This document shows positions 14,694-22,424 of a stretch of 22,761 nt of DNA, one piece after another (the first letter of the stretch is position 1; every line of letters starts with the position of its first letter). The notes under the pieces were generated by a model. That model was given only the letters and a program-made list of their open reading frames with translations, did not search any database and had not been told where the DNA came from. The position numbers and the translations under genes are program-made. Origin of the DNA: CAYYGL01 sp964471235 (GTDB taxonomy: Bacteria > Calditrichota > Calditrichia > RBG-13-44-9 > J075); NCBI GenBank assembly GCA_964471235.1, contig CAYYGL010000068.1:1-22761 (forward strand), written 5' to 3'.

Positions 14694-16844
14694 TTACCGC
14701 AGCAGCACCATCTTTCGGCTGGCTGTAAACTCCCCGGCGTTCAATTGGTAAATATAAATTCCGCTGACAACCGCCGAACCGTTGTCGTCTTTTCCGTCCC
14801 AGCGAACGGCATAAGTTCCCGGAGGTACTTGTTCGTTTACCAGCACTCTCACCCGCTGACCCAACAAATTGTAAATCGTTAACCTCACAAGGCTGCCGGC
14901 TGCCTGCCCCGTTGGCGGGAGCTGATAGCTGATTACCGTCTCCGGATTAAACGGATTGGGATAATTCTGCTCCAGGGCAAACCGTTGTGGTACCCCCGGA
15001 ATTTTTTGCAAGGTCAATTGTTTTACCGCGGGATTGGTAATTGTCAGTTGCCCCCCGGGCGTCAACACATGTTTGGCAATTACCTTGCCGTTCTCCCATT
15101 CCGCTAATTGATATTGATTTGTGCCGTTATCCTGTAAGTGGGTCACCGCAATGGTAATCGGGTAAGCCGAGCTACGGAGTTCGATGGTGGCGGATTCTCC
15201 CTGCACCAGGCGGTATCCCCCGGCGAAGCGGGCATCAAAAGAGCCGGGTGGGGGTAGCGGAGGGAGGCTGTACATCTCTATGTAATGACCGGAAGGAAGC
15301 GGTGCATCAAAGGTTAAGTGCTGAGAGGCGCCGGAGGCATCGCCGATACGGAGAGTGACGCCTTCCTCAAAATCATATCCCACCCGGGGAAGATGCCGAT
15401 GGGAATTGCCGGCTGTCTTCGGTAAACCGCCGGAACAGCTTAAGCTGATTTGCCCGGCAGCATTGGTGCGCAGCCAGTACCCTACCCCCTGGCGAATGGT
15501 ATCTGACAGGGAATAAGTGTTGTTGGTAAACTCGGTTAAGGTGCCGGGGATAATAATTCCCTGGGGATCACTAACATCAGTCAACGCCACATCGCAGGAG
15601 ACGCCGGTAATCATATTCCAGCCGGCGCTTAACGATATGGTGTTGCTGTTCAACTGAAAGCCGTTGATGATGAAGGAATCGGCAAAGGGGAACTTCAGCC
15701 AGTAACCTTCACCGGGATGTAGGGTATCCCCAGCCAGGTATTGGCGGTTCCAGCCGAACAGGGTTGCCGGGGTAGCGGTTGGGAAAAGGGAGAGGTAATG
15801 CCCATCGGTCACCTCAACCGGTAGTCCCAGTAAATTCCAGTCGGCGGTAACATCTTTCTGAAATTGTGCCGGGGTGGGGGAAGAATCCAGAAACCAGGGA
15901 ACGGTAGTGGCGTCAGTGGTAAAAAATTGCAGCAACATGTTGGCGACTTTTAGCCTTCCTACCGGGTCAGAAGGATGCATGCCATCCGGCAGGTAATCCA
16001 CCGGGCACTCCCATATCAACCCGTCGCTGCGGGGTGTTAAACCATCCGCCCAGATATAAGGTCCCCAGGAAAGCCAGGGGGCGCTGGGATTGGGCTCGTG
16101 ATAATCCAACTGGGGGTCCCCGTTTATCTGGTCCCGGATCATAAATTTAACTGACCAGCCGGAATAATAGGCAAACGGTTCCGGGTTCACCTGGGAAACC
16201 GCGTACCCGGCGTAGATACGGCTGGCTAAGTAACAGAGTCTCAGATTGGGAAATTTATTTTGCAGGATGTTCATGGCAGTTATAAACTTATCGCGCAGGC
16301 TAAGCGCATAGTTGGGGAAGGTCGTATCCTGGGGAAGGCGTTCTGCCTGTTTAAACCACACTGCCCGCACTTGCTGCCGGGTTAACCCCCGGTTTGTCAG
16401 CGTGTCATCCACCACATTCCAGTAGATATTGTTGGAGTCGGTCACCGCGCTGATGTCCCTGCCGGGCTGGGCGCCCTGAACGATTTCCAGATAGGGATTT
16501 AAATTGGGAAGATTGTTCGCCAGTATTTGAAATTTCTCATATTCCTGGTTGGCGTTTGACATCCCGATGGAGAGCAACACAATTTTCCCGTTCACCGGGT
16601 CGGGGTTGCCGTTGCCATCCAGGGGCACAAATTGATTGGCAATGGCAATGCCGGCGCTGTCGTGGGAAAATGGACGGCTGTTCTGCCCGTTCGGATACAA
16701 CCCACCCTGCTCACCATGCCAGAAACTACTGCCGAGATCATTTATGGGGGGTAAGCCCACCGATGTGTTGCCGCAATTTTGGGCGTCAACCGGGGTGAGG
16801 AGCCATATCGATAGTGCCAAACAAATCAATATCCATAATTTCAT
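14694..16844 (-). CDS. Secreted SGNH-hydrolase-like protein with C-terminal type IX-style sorting domain
   Basis: 716 residues. The signal peptide is about residues 1-21 (LWILICLALSIWLLTPVDA). Residues 85-330 look SGNH/GDSL-like: LLSIGMSNANQE with Ser96 in the position of the catalytic serine, and PDGMHPSDPVGRLKVANMLLQFF as the Asp-x-x-His block. The middle contains two similar stretches, GYWLKFP and GYWLRTN, each after a strand-rich segment (LFGWNRQYLAGDTLHPGEGYWL; LSDTIRQGVGYWL). The C-terminal 90 residues carry YPNPFNPETVISYQLP and end VVSGIYIYQLNAGEFTASRKMVLL, a Por-secretion-like domain cleaved and anchored at the cell surface in T9SS-bearing FCB bacteria. The likely role is an exported esterase or carbohydrate-related hydrolase. 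Substrate unknown. Confidence 0.85.
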   Translation of the reverse strand: MKLWILICLALSIWLLTPVDAQNCGNTSVGLPPINDLGSSFWHGEQGGLYPNGQNSRPFSHDSAGIAIANQFVPLDGNGNPDPVNGKIVLLSIGMSNANQEYEKFQILANNLPNLNPYLEIVQGAQPGRDISAVTDSNNIYWNVVDDTLTNRGLTRQQVRAVWFKQAERLPQDTTFPNYALSLRDKFITAMNILQNKFPNLRLCYLASRIYAGYAVSQVNPEPFAYYSGWSVKFMIRDQINGDPQLDYHEPNPSAPWLSWGPYIWADGLTPRSDGLIWECPVDYLPDGMHPSDPVGRLKVANMLLQFFTTDATTVPWFLDSSPTPAQFQKDVTADWNLLGLPVEVTDGHYLSLFPTATPATLFGWNRQYLAGDTLHPGEGYWLKFPFADSFIINGFQLNSNTISLSAGWNMITGVSCDVALTDVSDPQGIIIPGTLTEFTNNTYSLSDTIRQGVGYWLRTNAAGQISLSCSGGLPKTAGNSHRHLPRVGYDFEEGVTLRIGDASGASQHLTFDAPLPSGHYIEMYSLPPLPPPGSFDARFAGGYRLVQGESATIELRSSAYPITIAVTHLQDNGTNQYQLAEWENGKVIAKHVLTPGGQLTITNPAVKQLTLQKIPGVPQRFALEQNYPNPFNPETVISYQLPPTGQAAGSLVRLTIYNLLGQRVRVLVNEQVPPGTYAVRWDGKDDNGSAVVSGIYIYQLNAGEFTASRKMVLLR

Positions 16845-16946
16845 CGTTAATCCTTTGTTTTGGTGGTAAAAACGATTCGATATATCCCCTCTCGAACAAT
16901 AATAACGGCGAATTACCTGCTGAGCAAGTATTTTTTGGAACCTGAT

Positions 16947-16986
16947 AGATTTTCCCGGGGCTTTCTACGGGCACCCGGGAAATATC
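16947..16986. other. Strong intergenic hairpin
   Basis: TTTCCCGGG (16951-16959) pairs perfectly with CCCGGGAAA (16974-16982). Further AGAT/ATCT pairing lies outside, across a bulge. It sits in the 192-bp gap between the hydroxylase-like gene and the secreted-protein gene. No U-tract follows on either strand, so it may be a processing or attenuation structure rather than an intrinsic terminator. Confidence 0.45.
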
Positions 16987-17036
16987 TGGGTTGAACAAGT
17001 GAAGTGGTTTGAGATGGTAGGATTGCGTGTTGGTAT

Positions 17037-17801
17037 TTATCCGATGAACTCCGGGGCTTCGTTTTCGAAGCGCGCCTCCCATATTTCCTGATTTCGTTTG
17101 GCGTCCTGGATGTAAGAGCTTGCCCCCACCAGGCGAATAACGAGGGAATTCAGCCAGGAAATGGGGAAGGGAAGGGGGCGCACCACATCCAAAAATAAAA
17201 TGACCCGCTCCCCTTCGGTATCGTTCCAGACTTCGTGACGGTACGTATCATCAAATATCAGGCTTTTGCCTTCTTCCCAGTATGCAAAATCGTCATCTAC
17301 CCGTATCCGGCATTTTTCCTTCGGTTCCGGTACAATGACCCCCAGGTGATAACGAAGCAATCCCTTGTAAGGTCCCCGGTGATCAGGTATGTGTTTATGC
17401 GGCGCCAGGATGGAAAAGAAAGCGGTTTTCATCCCGGGAACCTGTTCGATCAATCGGGTGGTTTGCGGGCAAAAACGGCAATTTTTTTCCGACTTATACC
17501 CATACCCGTATAAGAAAAATGTTTTCCATTTCTCATCGGAAATGCGCTGTTGATAGGGTGAAATATCATGGAAACTGGGCAGAACAGAACGTCGCTCCAG
17601 GATTTCCAACGCTTCGGTGCGAATGGCTTCCCAGTTCGCTTCCAGTTCCCTTGCCCAGGGAAATTGAGCCGGATCATAAAAGGGTTGATCCCCGACCAGG
17701 GAAAACCGGGCAATTAGTTTTTCAATCTGTTGAATAATTTTGAAACCGGCCTTTAATACCAGTTTTTTCTTTTTTTGAAGAATTGATTCAAGGACTGTCA
17801 T
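17037..17801 (-). CDS. Aspartyl/asparaginyl beta-hydroxylase-family dioxygenase (LpxO/AspH-like)
   Basis: 254 residues. The N-terminal 30 residues are basic and amphipathic. The core has DHRGPYKGLLRYHLGVIVP (His141) and LIFDDTYRHEVWNDTEGERVILFLDVVRP (His189, Arg199). These are the Fe(II) ligands and the 2-oxoglutarate-binding region of the AspH/LpxO family. Relatives hydroxylate Asp/Asn residues or the lipid A secondary acyl chain. The C-terminus (FPISWLNSLVIRLVGASSYIQDAKRNQEIWE) is typical of the LpxO-like bacterial branch. ATG follows GGGGG at 7 nt. It lies upstream of the secreted-protein gene on the same strand with a 192-bp gap, so co-transcription is uncertain. The substrate is not decidable from sequence alone. 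Confidence 0.88.
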   Translation of the reverse strand: MTVLESILQKKKKLVLKAGFKIIQQIEKLIARFSLVGDQPFYDPAQFPWARELEANWEAIRTEALEILERRSVLPSFHDISPYQQRISDEKWKTFFLYGYGYKSEKNCRFCPQTTRLIEQVPGMKTAFFSILAPHKHIPDHRGPYKGLLRYHLGVIVPEPKEKCRIRVDDDFAYWEEGKSLIFDDTYRHEVWNDTEGERVILFLDVVRPLPFPISWLNSLVIRLVGASSYIQDAKRNQEIWEARFENEAPEFIG

Positions 17802-18189
17802 GATGATACCCCCTTACTGGTTTAATAAATTAACAAATCCGTTGCAAGAGATGGAGCATTCCGGTGGACATTGCTGTCCGCGCAAGCATCATCCCCCCTG
17901 TTAAATTACCCGTATACTTGCTCTCCTGCAAAACTGCTTCCCGAATTGAGTTGTGAGAATACAGACAAAAGTATGTCCGAACTCCCACACGCATGCCCGG
18001 TTTACGGAACTCCTTTCCACACAACCATTGGCATGGTCTATTCGAATAGGCAATCTAAAATATGATCCCATTAGCGTAAGGGATGTTAGATAGGCTACGA
18101 TTGGATGAAAAGTTGGATTTGCAGAACCGGAATGGAAGTAATCACCATTTCACCTCTGGCATAGCCGAATAAGCACAACGGGTATGCAT
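17802..18189. other. Gene-free intergenic stretch
   Basis: No credible gene. It holds GGACA-TTGC-TGTCC (around 17860-17880), a perfect 12-bp palindrome CTATTCGAATAG (18038-18049), and a nested hairpin. In the hairpin ATCTAA (18053-18058) pairs with TTAGAT (18086-18091), enclosing ATCCC-a-TTA-GCG-TAA-GGGAT (18065-18084). No U-tract is present. Confidence 0.5.
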
Positions 18190-19479
18190 TCAAGTGTTGG
18201 CCACTTCCCCGGTCAATTTGGACATCACATGAGCCCCAAACTGCTGTTCAAATTCCTCGTTGGAATCATATACATACCCGAAGGTTTCCAGCCAGATATC
18301 CGCCTTTTCCATACAAAGATAGAAAAACACCGTTTCATGCCAGGGAGCAAACGCCCGGTACATGGTGCGGAACATGGCGATTTTCAGTTCATCCGGGTAG
18401 GTGAATTTGCCGTGGGGGTCGCGCACAAACTCCATCTGCAAAATTTTGGTGGGATGCCCCAGCTTGCGGATTTGCTGCATTACCGGTTTGATCAGGGTGA
18501 CACTGCCGAATGAGATGAACAGCACTTCGTGTGGATTAAAGTCATGGAGGAGTCGGGCTGCGATTGCCGGGTAATCCTGTTCCCACCCCCGGTAATAGAC
18601 CATGGGATGAAAATGAAAGGCGACTTTCACACCCCGGTCAGCTACCCGGCGCGCCGCCTGTATCCGCTGCTCCAGGGAAGCGGTAAAGTGCTCTTCGTTC
18701 TCGATGATGGTAGGCGTGTTCAACGACCAGCTGCAAACGATATTGGACGGCACATCGTTTTCCAAAAAGTAGCGGATGTTGTCAGATTTGGTTTTGAACT
18801 CTAACAGAATGTTCGGATGGTCCGCGGCAAAGTTGCACAGGTCATCCAGGATGCCGTTGCGGTTGCCCCACGCCAGGGAGTCGGAGGACTGCCCGGTGCC
18901 GATGTGGTAAAACCGATCCGGTTCCAGCTCAATCCGGCGCAATTTTTCCCCCAGCTTCTCATCGAACACAATTTGATCATGATAAAACGTCTGGATGGTG
19001 CAATAGCTGCACCCGAAGACGCAATTCTCCACGGCGTCGATGGTGCGCAGGTTGCAGCAGACAGTTCGCGGGGAGGCTACCGGGCACATGCCGAAAATTT
19101 TCTTATCGGAAGCCTCGGTAACGATGCGGCTTTTCTCCCGCTTTTTGGGGCGTTTGAATCCCTCAACCGGGTAAACTTTTGCCTGATGGCGCAGCTCGGT
19201 AAGGTAAGTTTGTAAGCGATTCAGTAGATGCTTTTTAAACGCCGATCCCTGCGAATTTGCCCGGGACTCCTCCTCCTGCCACCAGCGGGAAAAATCGACT
19301 TCCCCCCACATATCCAGGTCCCGGCAGGCATCTACCACCTGGCGGAACTCCTGAAAGGTGAAGCGATGCGCAAAGGCAATTTCCCGGATGAACGATTGCT
19401 GCTCCGGCTTCAGTCGTTCGTAGAGCGTCTTCTCCCGGAACGTCTCGAATTTTGCTGCGTAGTCTATTTGTTTTGCCAT
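18190..19479 (-). CDS. Spore photoproduct lyase-family radical SAM protein
   Basis: 429 residues. A helical N-terminal region (about 1-105) precedes the radical SAM core with CVFGCSYC (Cys153, 157, 160) in NCVFGCSYCTIQTFYHDQI. IGTGQSSDSLAW and LEFKTKSDNI, typical of the SplB/DNA-repair-photolyase-like group, follow. Upstream cysteines at 132, 141 and 142 (CPVASPRTVCC) could bind a further metal or cluster. In sporeformers SplB reverses the spore photoproduct. This Gram-negative context is unlikely to make spores, so a different repair or modification substrate is plausible. The ATG at 19479 has only a weak AAGAAA upstream. The near-palindrome TTGAA-ACGG-TTCAA (minus strand) lies 12 bp upstream of the start. 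Confidence 0.87.
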   Translation of the reverse strand: MAKQIDYAAKFETFREKTLYERLKPEQQSFIREIAFAHRFTFQEFRQVVDACRDLDMWGEVDFSRWWQEEESRANSQGSAFKKHLLNRLQTYLTELRHQAKVYPVEGFKRPKKREKSRIVTEASDKKIFGMCPVASPRTVCCNLRTIDAVENCVFGCSYCTIQTFYHDQIVFDEKLGEKLRRIELEPDRFYHIGTGQSSDSLAWGNRNGILDDLCNFAADHPNILLEFKTKSDNIRYFLENDVPSNIVCSWSLNTPTIIENEEHFTASLEQRIQAARRVADRGVKVAFHFHPMVYYRGWEQDYPAIAARLLHDFNPHEVLFISFGSVTLIKPVMQQIRKLGHPTKILQMEFVRDPHGKFTYPDELKIAMFRTMYRAFAPWHETVFFYLCMEKADIWLETFGYVYDSNEEFEQQFGAHVMSKLTGEVANT

Positions 19480-19676
19480 GATGTTTCTTTGTTGAACCGT
19501 TTCAATATCTTAATCCCTGTCACCGATCGATATCCGACAGCTCGATAATTTAAATCGTATTGCTGACGTTTCACAGATTTTTTTTGTTGAAACATTATTC
19601 ACGTTTCGGTCATCTGTTAACACATCCCCTGCAGGATAGGTCTATAGATAGGAGGATACATGCTTCTCAAATGCTG

Positions 19677-19693
19677 AAACGTCCCCGACGTTT
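19677..19693. other. Perfect 7-bp-stem hairpin
   Basis: AAACGTC-CCC-GACGTTT lies in the 496-bp gene-free stretch 19480-19975. Function unknown; no U-tract. Confidence 0.45.
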
Positions 19694-19797
19694 TGTTTAC
19701 CTGACACCCAATCTCAGAGAGGATTCATAAAGACAGTAGTGTTCAACAGGGACAAACGACACGACAAAAGTTTGTAATGGAACACAGGTAACGCCGT

Positions 19798-19860
19798 TGA
19801 CGCAGATTCTTACGGATTTTTCTCCAAAATATTATAATGCTACCGTGAAAATCAGCGTCA
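19798..19860. repeat. Inverted repeat of TGACGCAGATT type
   Basis: TGACGCAGATT (19798-19808) pairs with AATCAGCGTCA (19850-19860), one mismatch. Related TTACGGATTTTT and CATCCGTATTTT extensions follow each arm. The style recalls dispersed intergenic repeats of many bacteria. It lies upstream of the antitoxin gene, and no cognate toxin gene is seen between it and the ATG at 19976. Confidence 0.6.
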
Positions 19861-19975
19861 TCCGTATTTTCCGCGTTCTATTTCAACCCCAATTTTTAAT
19901 CGTGTATCATCCAACCGGGATTTGACATTGTGAAGCTGTTCAAGTAAATTGAGTCTGATAAACAGGTGATTCAAT

Positions 19976-20437
19976 ATGAACAAATTAGATAAATATGAAA
20001 AGGATGTTTTGGGCTCTTTTGAAAACAACGAATGGCAATCGGTAAAGAATTTAGAAAATAAGAAAACCGAATATTCACGATATGCCAGGAATACGTTTTT
20101 AAAGAACAAGCGGATCAATATCAGAATATCGGAACGGGATTTAATCAATTTAAAAGCGAAATCCCTTGAAGAGGGAATTCCTTATCAAACCTTGATCGTC
20201 AGCATTTTACTTTACATAAATATGTCACCGGGTAATTGGTGGAAACAGAGTAAGCCTCTCTGGAATCAGTTTTATTGGAAAAAATCCTATGTGGTTTTAC
20301 TTACCCAAAACGCGAGCGCAGTTTTTTTCGTCATTCCAAACCGATCCAGACGGATGACCTCTTTCTGCTTTACCGCAGGAACAAATGGTGGAATCATTGG
20401 AAGATTCGGGAATCCCTCTGGACGTTTATTTTTTTAG
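19976..20437 (+). CDS. CopG/RHH-like antitoxin with a frameshifted, spuriously extended C-terminus
   Basis: The first 78 residues match a known solitary-type antitoxin pattern: MNKLDKYEKDVLGSFENNEW, then KRINIRISERDLINLKAKSLEEGIPYQTLI. Family members normally end SSILHKYV-G. Here TTTAC is exactly duplicated (20206-20210 and 20211-20215). Deleting one copy gives S-I-L-H-K-Y-V-T-G and TAA at 20233-20235, about 84 residues. As it stands the frame runs 202 nt further through sequence unlike any protein I recognise, overlapping the next gene by about 160 nt. The ATG is preceded by AGGTGA at 6-7 nt. No partner toxin is visible on either side. The extended protein may be non-functional; treat as a probable pseudogene. 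Confidence 0.78.
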   Translation: MNKLDKYEKDVLGSFENNEWQSVKNLENKKTEYSRYARNTFLKNKRINIRISERDLINLKAKSLEEGIPYQTLIVSILLYINMSPGNWWKQSKPLWNQFYWKKSYVVLLTQNASAVFFVIPNRSRRMTSFCFTAGTNGGIIGRFGNPSGRLFF

Positions 20438-20826
20438 TCTTCGCTTTGAAAGTGGGTAGTGCAGCTTTGTTTACTCTATTTGATCTGTGGGGTTTTGAGG
20501 CCGGGGTGACGATTCACCAGCATAAGGGTAAGCTAACCCTACCCTACGCCCGTTCCGCAACCAAAACACCTTCTCGCCGACATCAGATTCTGGTAACCAT
20601 CCATCGCGATGGCTTTATCATGGTGGAAGGTACCCCTTACCAGAATGATGAACTGGTACAGGAGTTCTATCATCGGCTTCAAAATGATCCGGTGGTAATT
20701 GCCGCATTGGTTATCGATCGGGAAGTTCAGATGAAACAAGTTTATCCGGTGCTCAACGCTTTACGACAAGCGGGGATCTACCGGGTTGTGTTTATATCAC
20801 AAGACCGAACTTACGACAAACGATAA
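20275..20826 (+). CDS. ExbD/TolR-like protein, atypical
   Basis: 183 residues from a TTG with no convincing Shine-Dalgarno; the true start is uncertain. A short basic cytoplasmic part is followed by one membrane segment (WTFIFLVFALKVGSAALFTLFDLW, about 49-72). The ExbD-like periplasmic domain has HQILVTIHRDGFIMVEGTPYQNDELVQEF and VIAALVIDREVQMKQVYPVLNALRQAGIYRVVFIS. ExbD works with ExbB to couple the proton gradient to TonB, using an Asp in its membrane helix. No Asp is visible within the hydrophobic core of this helix, and no exbB or tonB is nearby. It may be a structural relative without proton-coupling activity. An ATG at 20289 in another frame would give MWFYLPK and could rejoin this frame if one C of 20304-20306 were absent. 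Confidence 0.68.
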   Translation: MEKILCGFTYPKRERSFFRHSKPIQTDDLFLLYRRNKWWNHWKIRESLWTFIFLVFALKVGSAALFTLFDLWGFEAGVTIHQHKGKLTLPYARSATKTPSRRHQILVTIHRDGFIMVEGTPYQNDELVQEFYHRLQNDPVVIAALVIDREVQMKQVYPVLNALRQAGIYRVVFISQDRTYDKR

Positions 20827-20845
20827 AACCGAGTTGGGGAAGACC

Positions 20846-21340
20846 ATGTTGTTCTCAAGGCTGTTGGTCGTATTGATAATGTTAGCGACAATCTTTTCAT
20901 GCCGGAGTGAGATAAAATATCAATCGGCAAAAGAATATTATTGGCTGGAGAAACATCGAAAATTATTTCTTGAGGAAATCCGTGCAACCAGCACCGATCC
21001 CGACGGATTGGATTCATTAATTCATACAACATATATTATTCCCGATTCAGTTAATGCAATTGGTGGAGAAATCCTTGATTATATCCAGGCGAATTTATAT
21101 TTGCCGGATTATATCATCAAAGCATTGATAGAACGGAAAGTGGTAATATCCATGACAATGGGGGAGCTTTTTTTGGTGAAACCGGACTTACGAAAAAAAC
21201 TATCGATTGGAATACCCAACCATAGTCGATATTCTGTTATATTGGGATATGAAACATTTTATTTTGAACGAACGGGTATGTTTAATGGACCTGTCTGGGA
21301 GTTTAAAGATGGTTTTCTTGTAAGATTCGGGATCGTTTAA
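20846..21340 (+). CDS. Putative lipoprotein, function unknown
   Basis: 164 residues from the ATG at 20846, chosen because GGGGA precedes it by 5-6 nt and it opens directly on a lipoprotein-like signal sequence (MLFSRLLVVLIMLATIFSC). The probable lipidated Cys is residue 19. The remainder is charged, with ILDYIQANLYLPDYIIKALIERKVVISMTMGELFLV and later LGYETFYFERTGMFNGPVWEFKDGFLVRFGI. I recognise no family. It follows the ExbD-like gene by 19 bp on the same strand and may be translated from the same transcript. Base composition is more AT-rich than the lepA operon. Confidence 0.72.
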   Translation: MLFSRLLVVLIMLATIFSCRSEIKYQSAKEYYWLEKHRKLFLEEIRATSTDPDGLDSLIHTTYIIPDSVNAIGGEILDYIQANLYLPDYIIKALIERKVVISMTMGELFLVKPDLRKKLSIGIPNHSRYSVILGYETFYFERTGMFNGPVWEFKDGFLVRFGIV

Positions 21341-21396
21341 ACAGAATTGTTGTAAAACCATTGCGAAGAAGGTGTAAATATCTTTTCCTTTTTTCT

Positions 21397-21431
21397 TCTT
21401 TAATCTTTCATCTTTAATCTTTAATCTCCCC
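21397..21431. repeat. Degenerate 7-bp tandem repeat (TCTTTAA type)
   Basis: Consecutive heptamers TCTTTAA, TCTTTCA, TCTTTAA, TCTTTAA and TCTCCCC lie in the 95-bp gap between convergent genes, a few bases from the stop of the response-regulator gene. Confidence 0.75.
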
Positions 21432-21435
21432 ACCC

Positions 21436-22185
21436 CTATTCCGGTAAAATCCTTTTCGCATACCCCCGGCTGACCGGCAACTGAGTTTGGTTTTTATCCT
21501 TGAGGATTGCCACATAGCGTCCGCCAAACCAGCGCCGCAGTTCCTTCAAATGCGCCCGGTTGATGATATGTCCCCGGTGAATACGCACAAACTGATTGGG
21601 ATCCAGCTTCTCTTCCAGTTGGTTCAGCGTGTAATCCACGATCTCCTCCTGCGACTCCGTGACCGCAAAGGTGTATTTATCCTCCGCTTTAAAATAGAGG
21701 ATATCAGCAGTTTCCAGAAAAATGATCCGGTCGCCTTTGCGCACCGTAAGCCGCTGTAAGTAGGTGGGTTGACGTAGATAGGTCAGCAATTGATTCATCT
21801 GGGCTTCCACTTCCCGGGAAGCAAGTGTTTGGGGGAGCCGCTCCAGTGCTGCTTTCAATCGCTCTCGTTTGACCGGCTTGAGCAGGTAATCCACCGCATT
21901 TACTTCAAAGGCGCGCAGGGCGTATTCATCGTAGGCGGTCACAAAGATAATCCGGGGCAACTGAGTGCGTTCCAGCTCCGCCAGCACCTCAAAGCCGTTT
22001 TTGCCGGGCATCTGGATGTCCAGGAAAATCAAATCCGGTTGCCGGGCGCGAATTTTTTCCAGCGCATCTTCACCGGAATCCGCCTCCCCGATGATTTCGA
22101 TTTCCGGAAAATCCTTCAACAGCCGCTTCAGCCGTTCCCGGGCTAAGGCTTCATCGTCTACAATTAACGTTCGATAGCGTGCCAT
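21436..22185 (-). CDS. LytTR-family response regulator
   Basis: 249 residues from the ATG at 22185, chosen because GAGGA lies 6 nt upstream and the receiver domain starts immediately (RTLIVDDEALARERLKRLL). The receiver has Asp10/Asp11, the phospho-acceptor Asp56 in LIFLDIQMPG, and LLKPV. A LytTR DNA-binding domain follows from about residue 150 (LTVRKGDRIIFLETADILYFKAEDKYTFAV ... FVRIHRGHIINRAHLKELRRWFGGRYVAILKD). Relatives (LytR/AlgR/AgrA) pair with membrane histidine kinases of the LytS/5TM type. No kinase gene lies on either side within the window, so the partner is elsewhere or beyond the right edge. An upstream frame extension to 22323 lacks domain similarity. Confidence 0.93.
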   Translation of the reverse strand: MARYRTLIVDDEALARERLKRLLKDFPEIEIIGEADSGEDALEKIRARQPDLIFLDIQMPGKNGFEVLAELERTQLPRIIFVTAYDEYALRAFEVNAVDYLLKPVKRERLKAALERLPQTLASREVEAQMNQLLTYLRQPTYLQRLTVRKGDRIIFLETADILYFKAEDKYTFAVTESQEEIVDYTLNQLEEKLDPNQFVRIHRGHIINRAHLKELRRWFGGRYVAILKDKNQTQLPVSRGYAKRILPE

Positions 22186-22367
22186 TACGGTTCCTCGATG
22201 GTGAGTAGAAAGGGCAATGGGATATTCGACAATTCGGATATTTGGAAAATAATTATGGCACTCCCCCTTTCGGAGTTGTTTGTTCCCCGGAAAAAATTTA
22301 ACGGCGACACCCTTAGTTATCAAGCAAAAATAGAAGCGATGGGTTAGCGGAGATTGTTCTATGATGC

Positions 22368-22403
22368 GCCCCGGGAGGGACAGTGTGCTACTCCCACCGG
22401 GGC
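22368..22403. other. GC-rich hairpin between the response regulator and the ATPase remnant
   Basis: GCCCCGG (22368-22374) pairs with CCGGGGC (22397-22403), and GGGAG/CTCCC inside can extend it. A smaller ACTCC/GGAGT hairpin lies near 22260-22277. No U-tract. No gene in 22186-22424. Confidence 0.45.
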
Positions 22404-22424
22404 TAAGTCACTTTTCGAAAATCT

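Noticed and set aside
14557..14751. Plus-strand ORF of 64 codons
   Set aside because: Contains the terminator hairpin and runs antisense into the secreted-protein gene.
17830..18024. Minus-strand ORF of 64 codons
   Set aside because: Runs through the TGTCC hairpin, lacks any recognisable motif and has no ribosome binding site.
19858..20148. Minus-strand ORF of 96 codons
   Set aside because: Mostly antisense to the clear antitoxin reading frame; its end runs into the inverted repeat and no family is recognisable.
20236..20437. C-terminal extension of the antitoxin as a genuine domain
   Set aside because: It is explained by the 5-bp duplication, overlaps the ExbD-like frame and resembles no domain.
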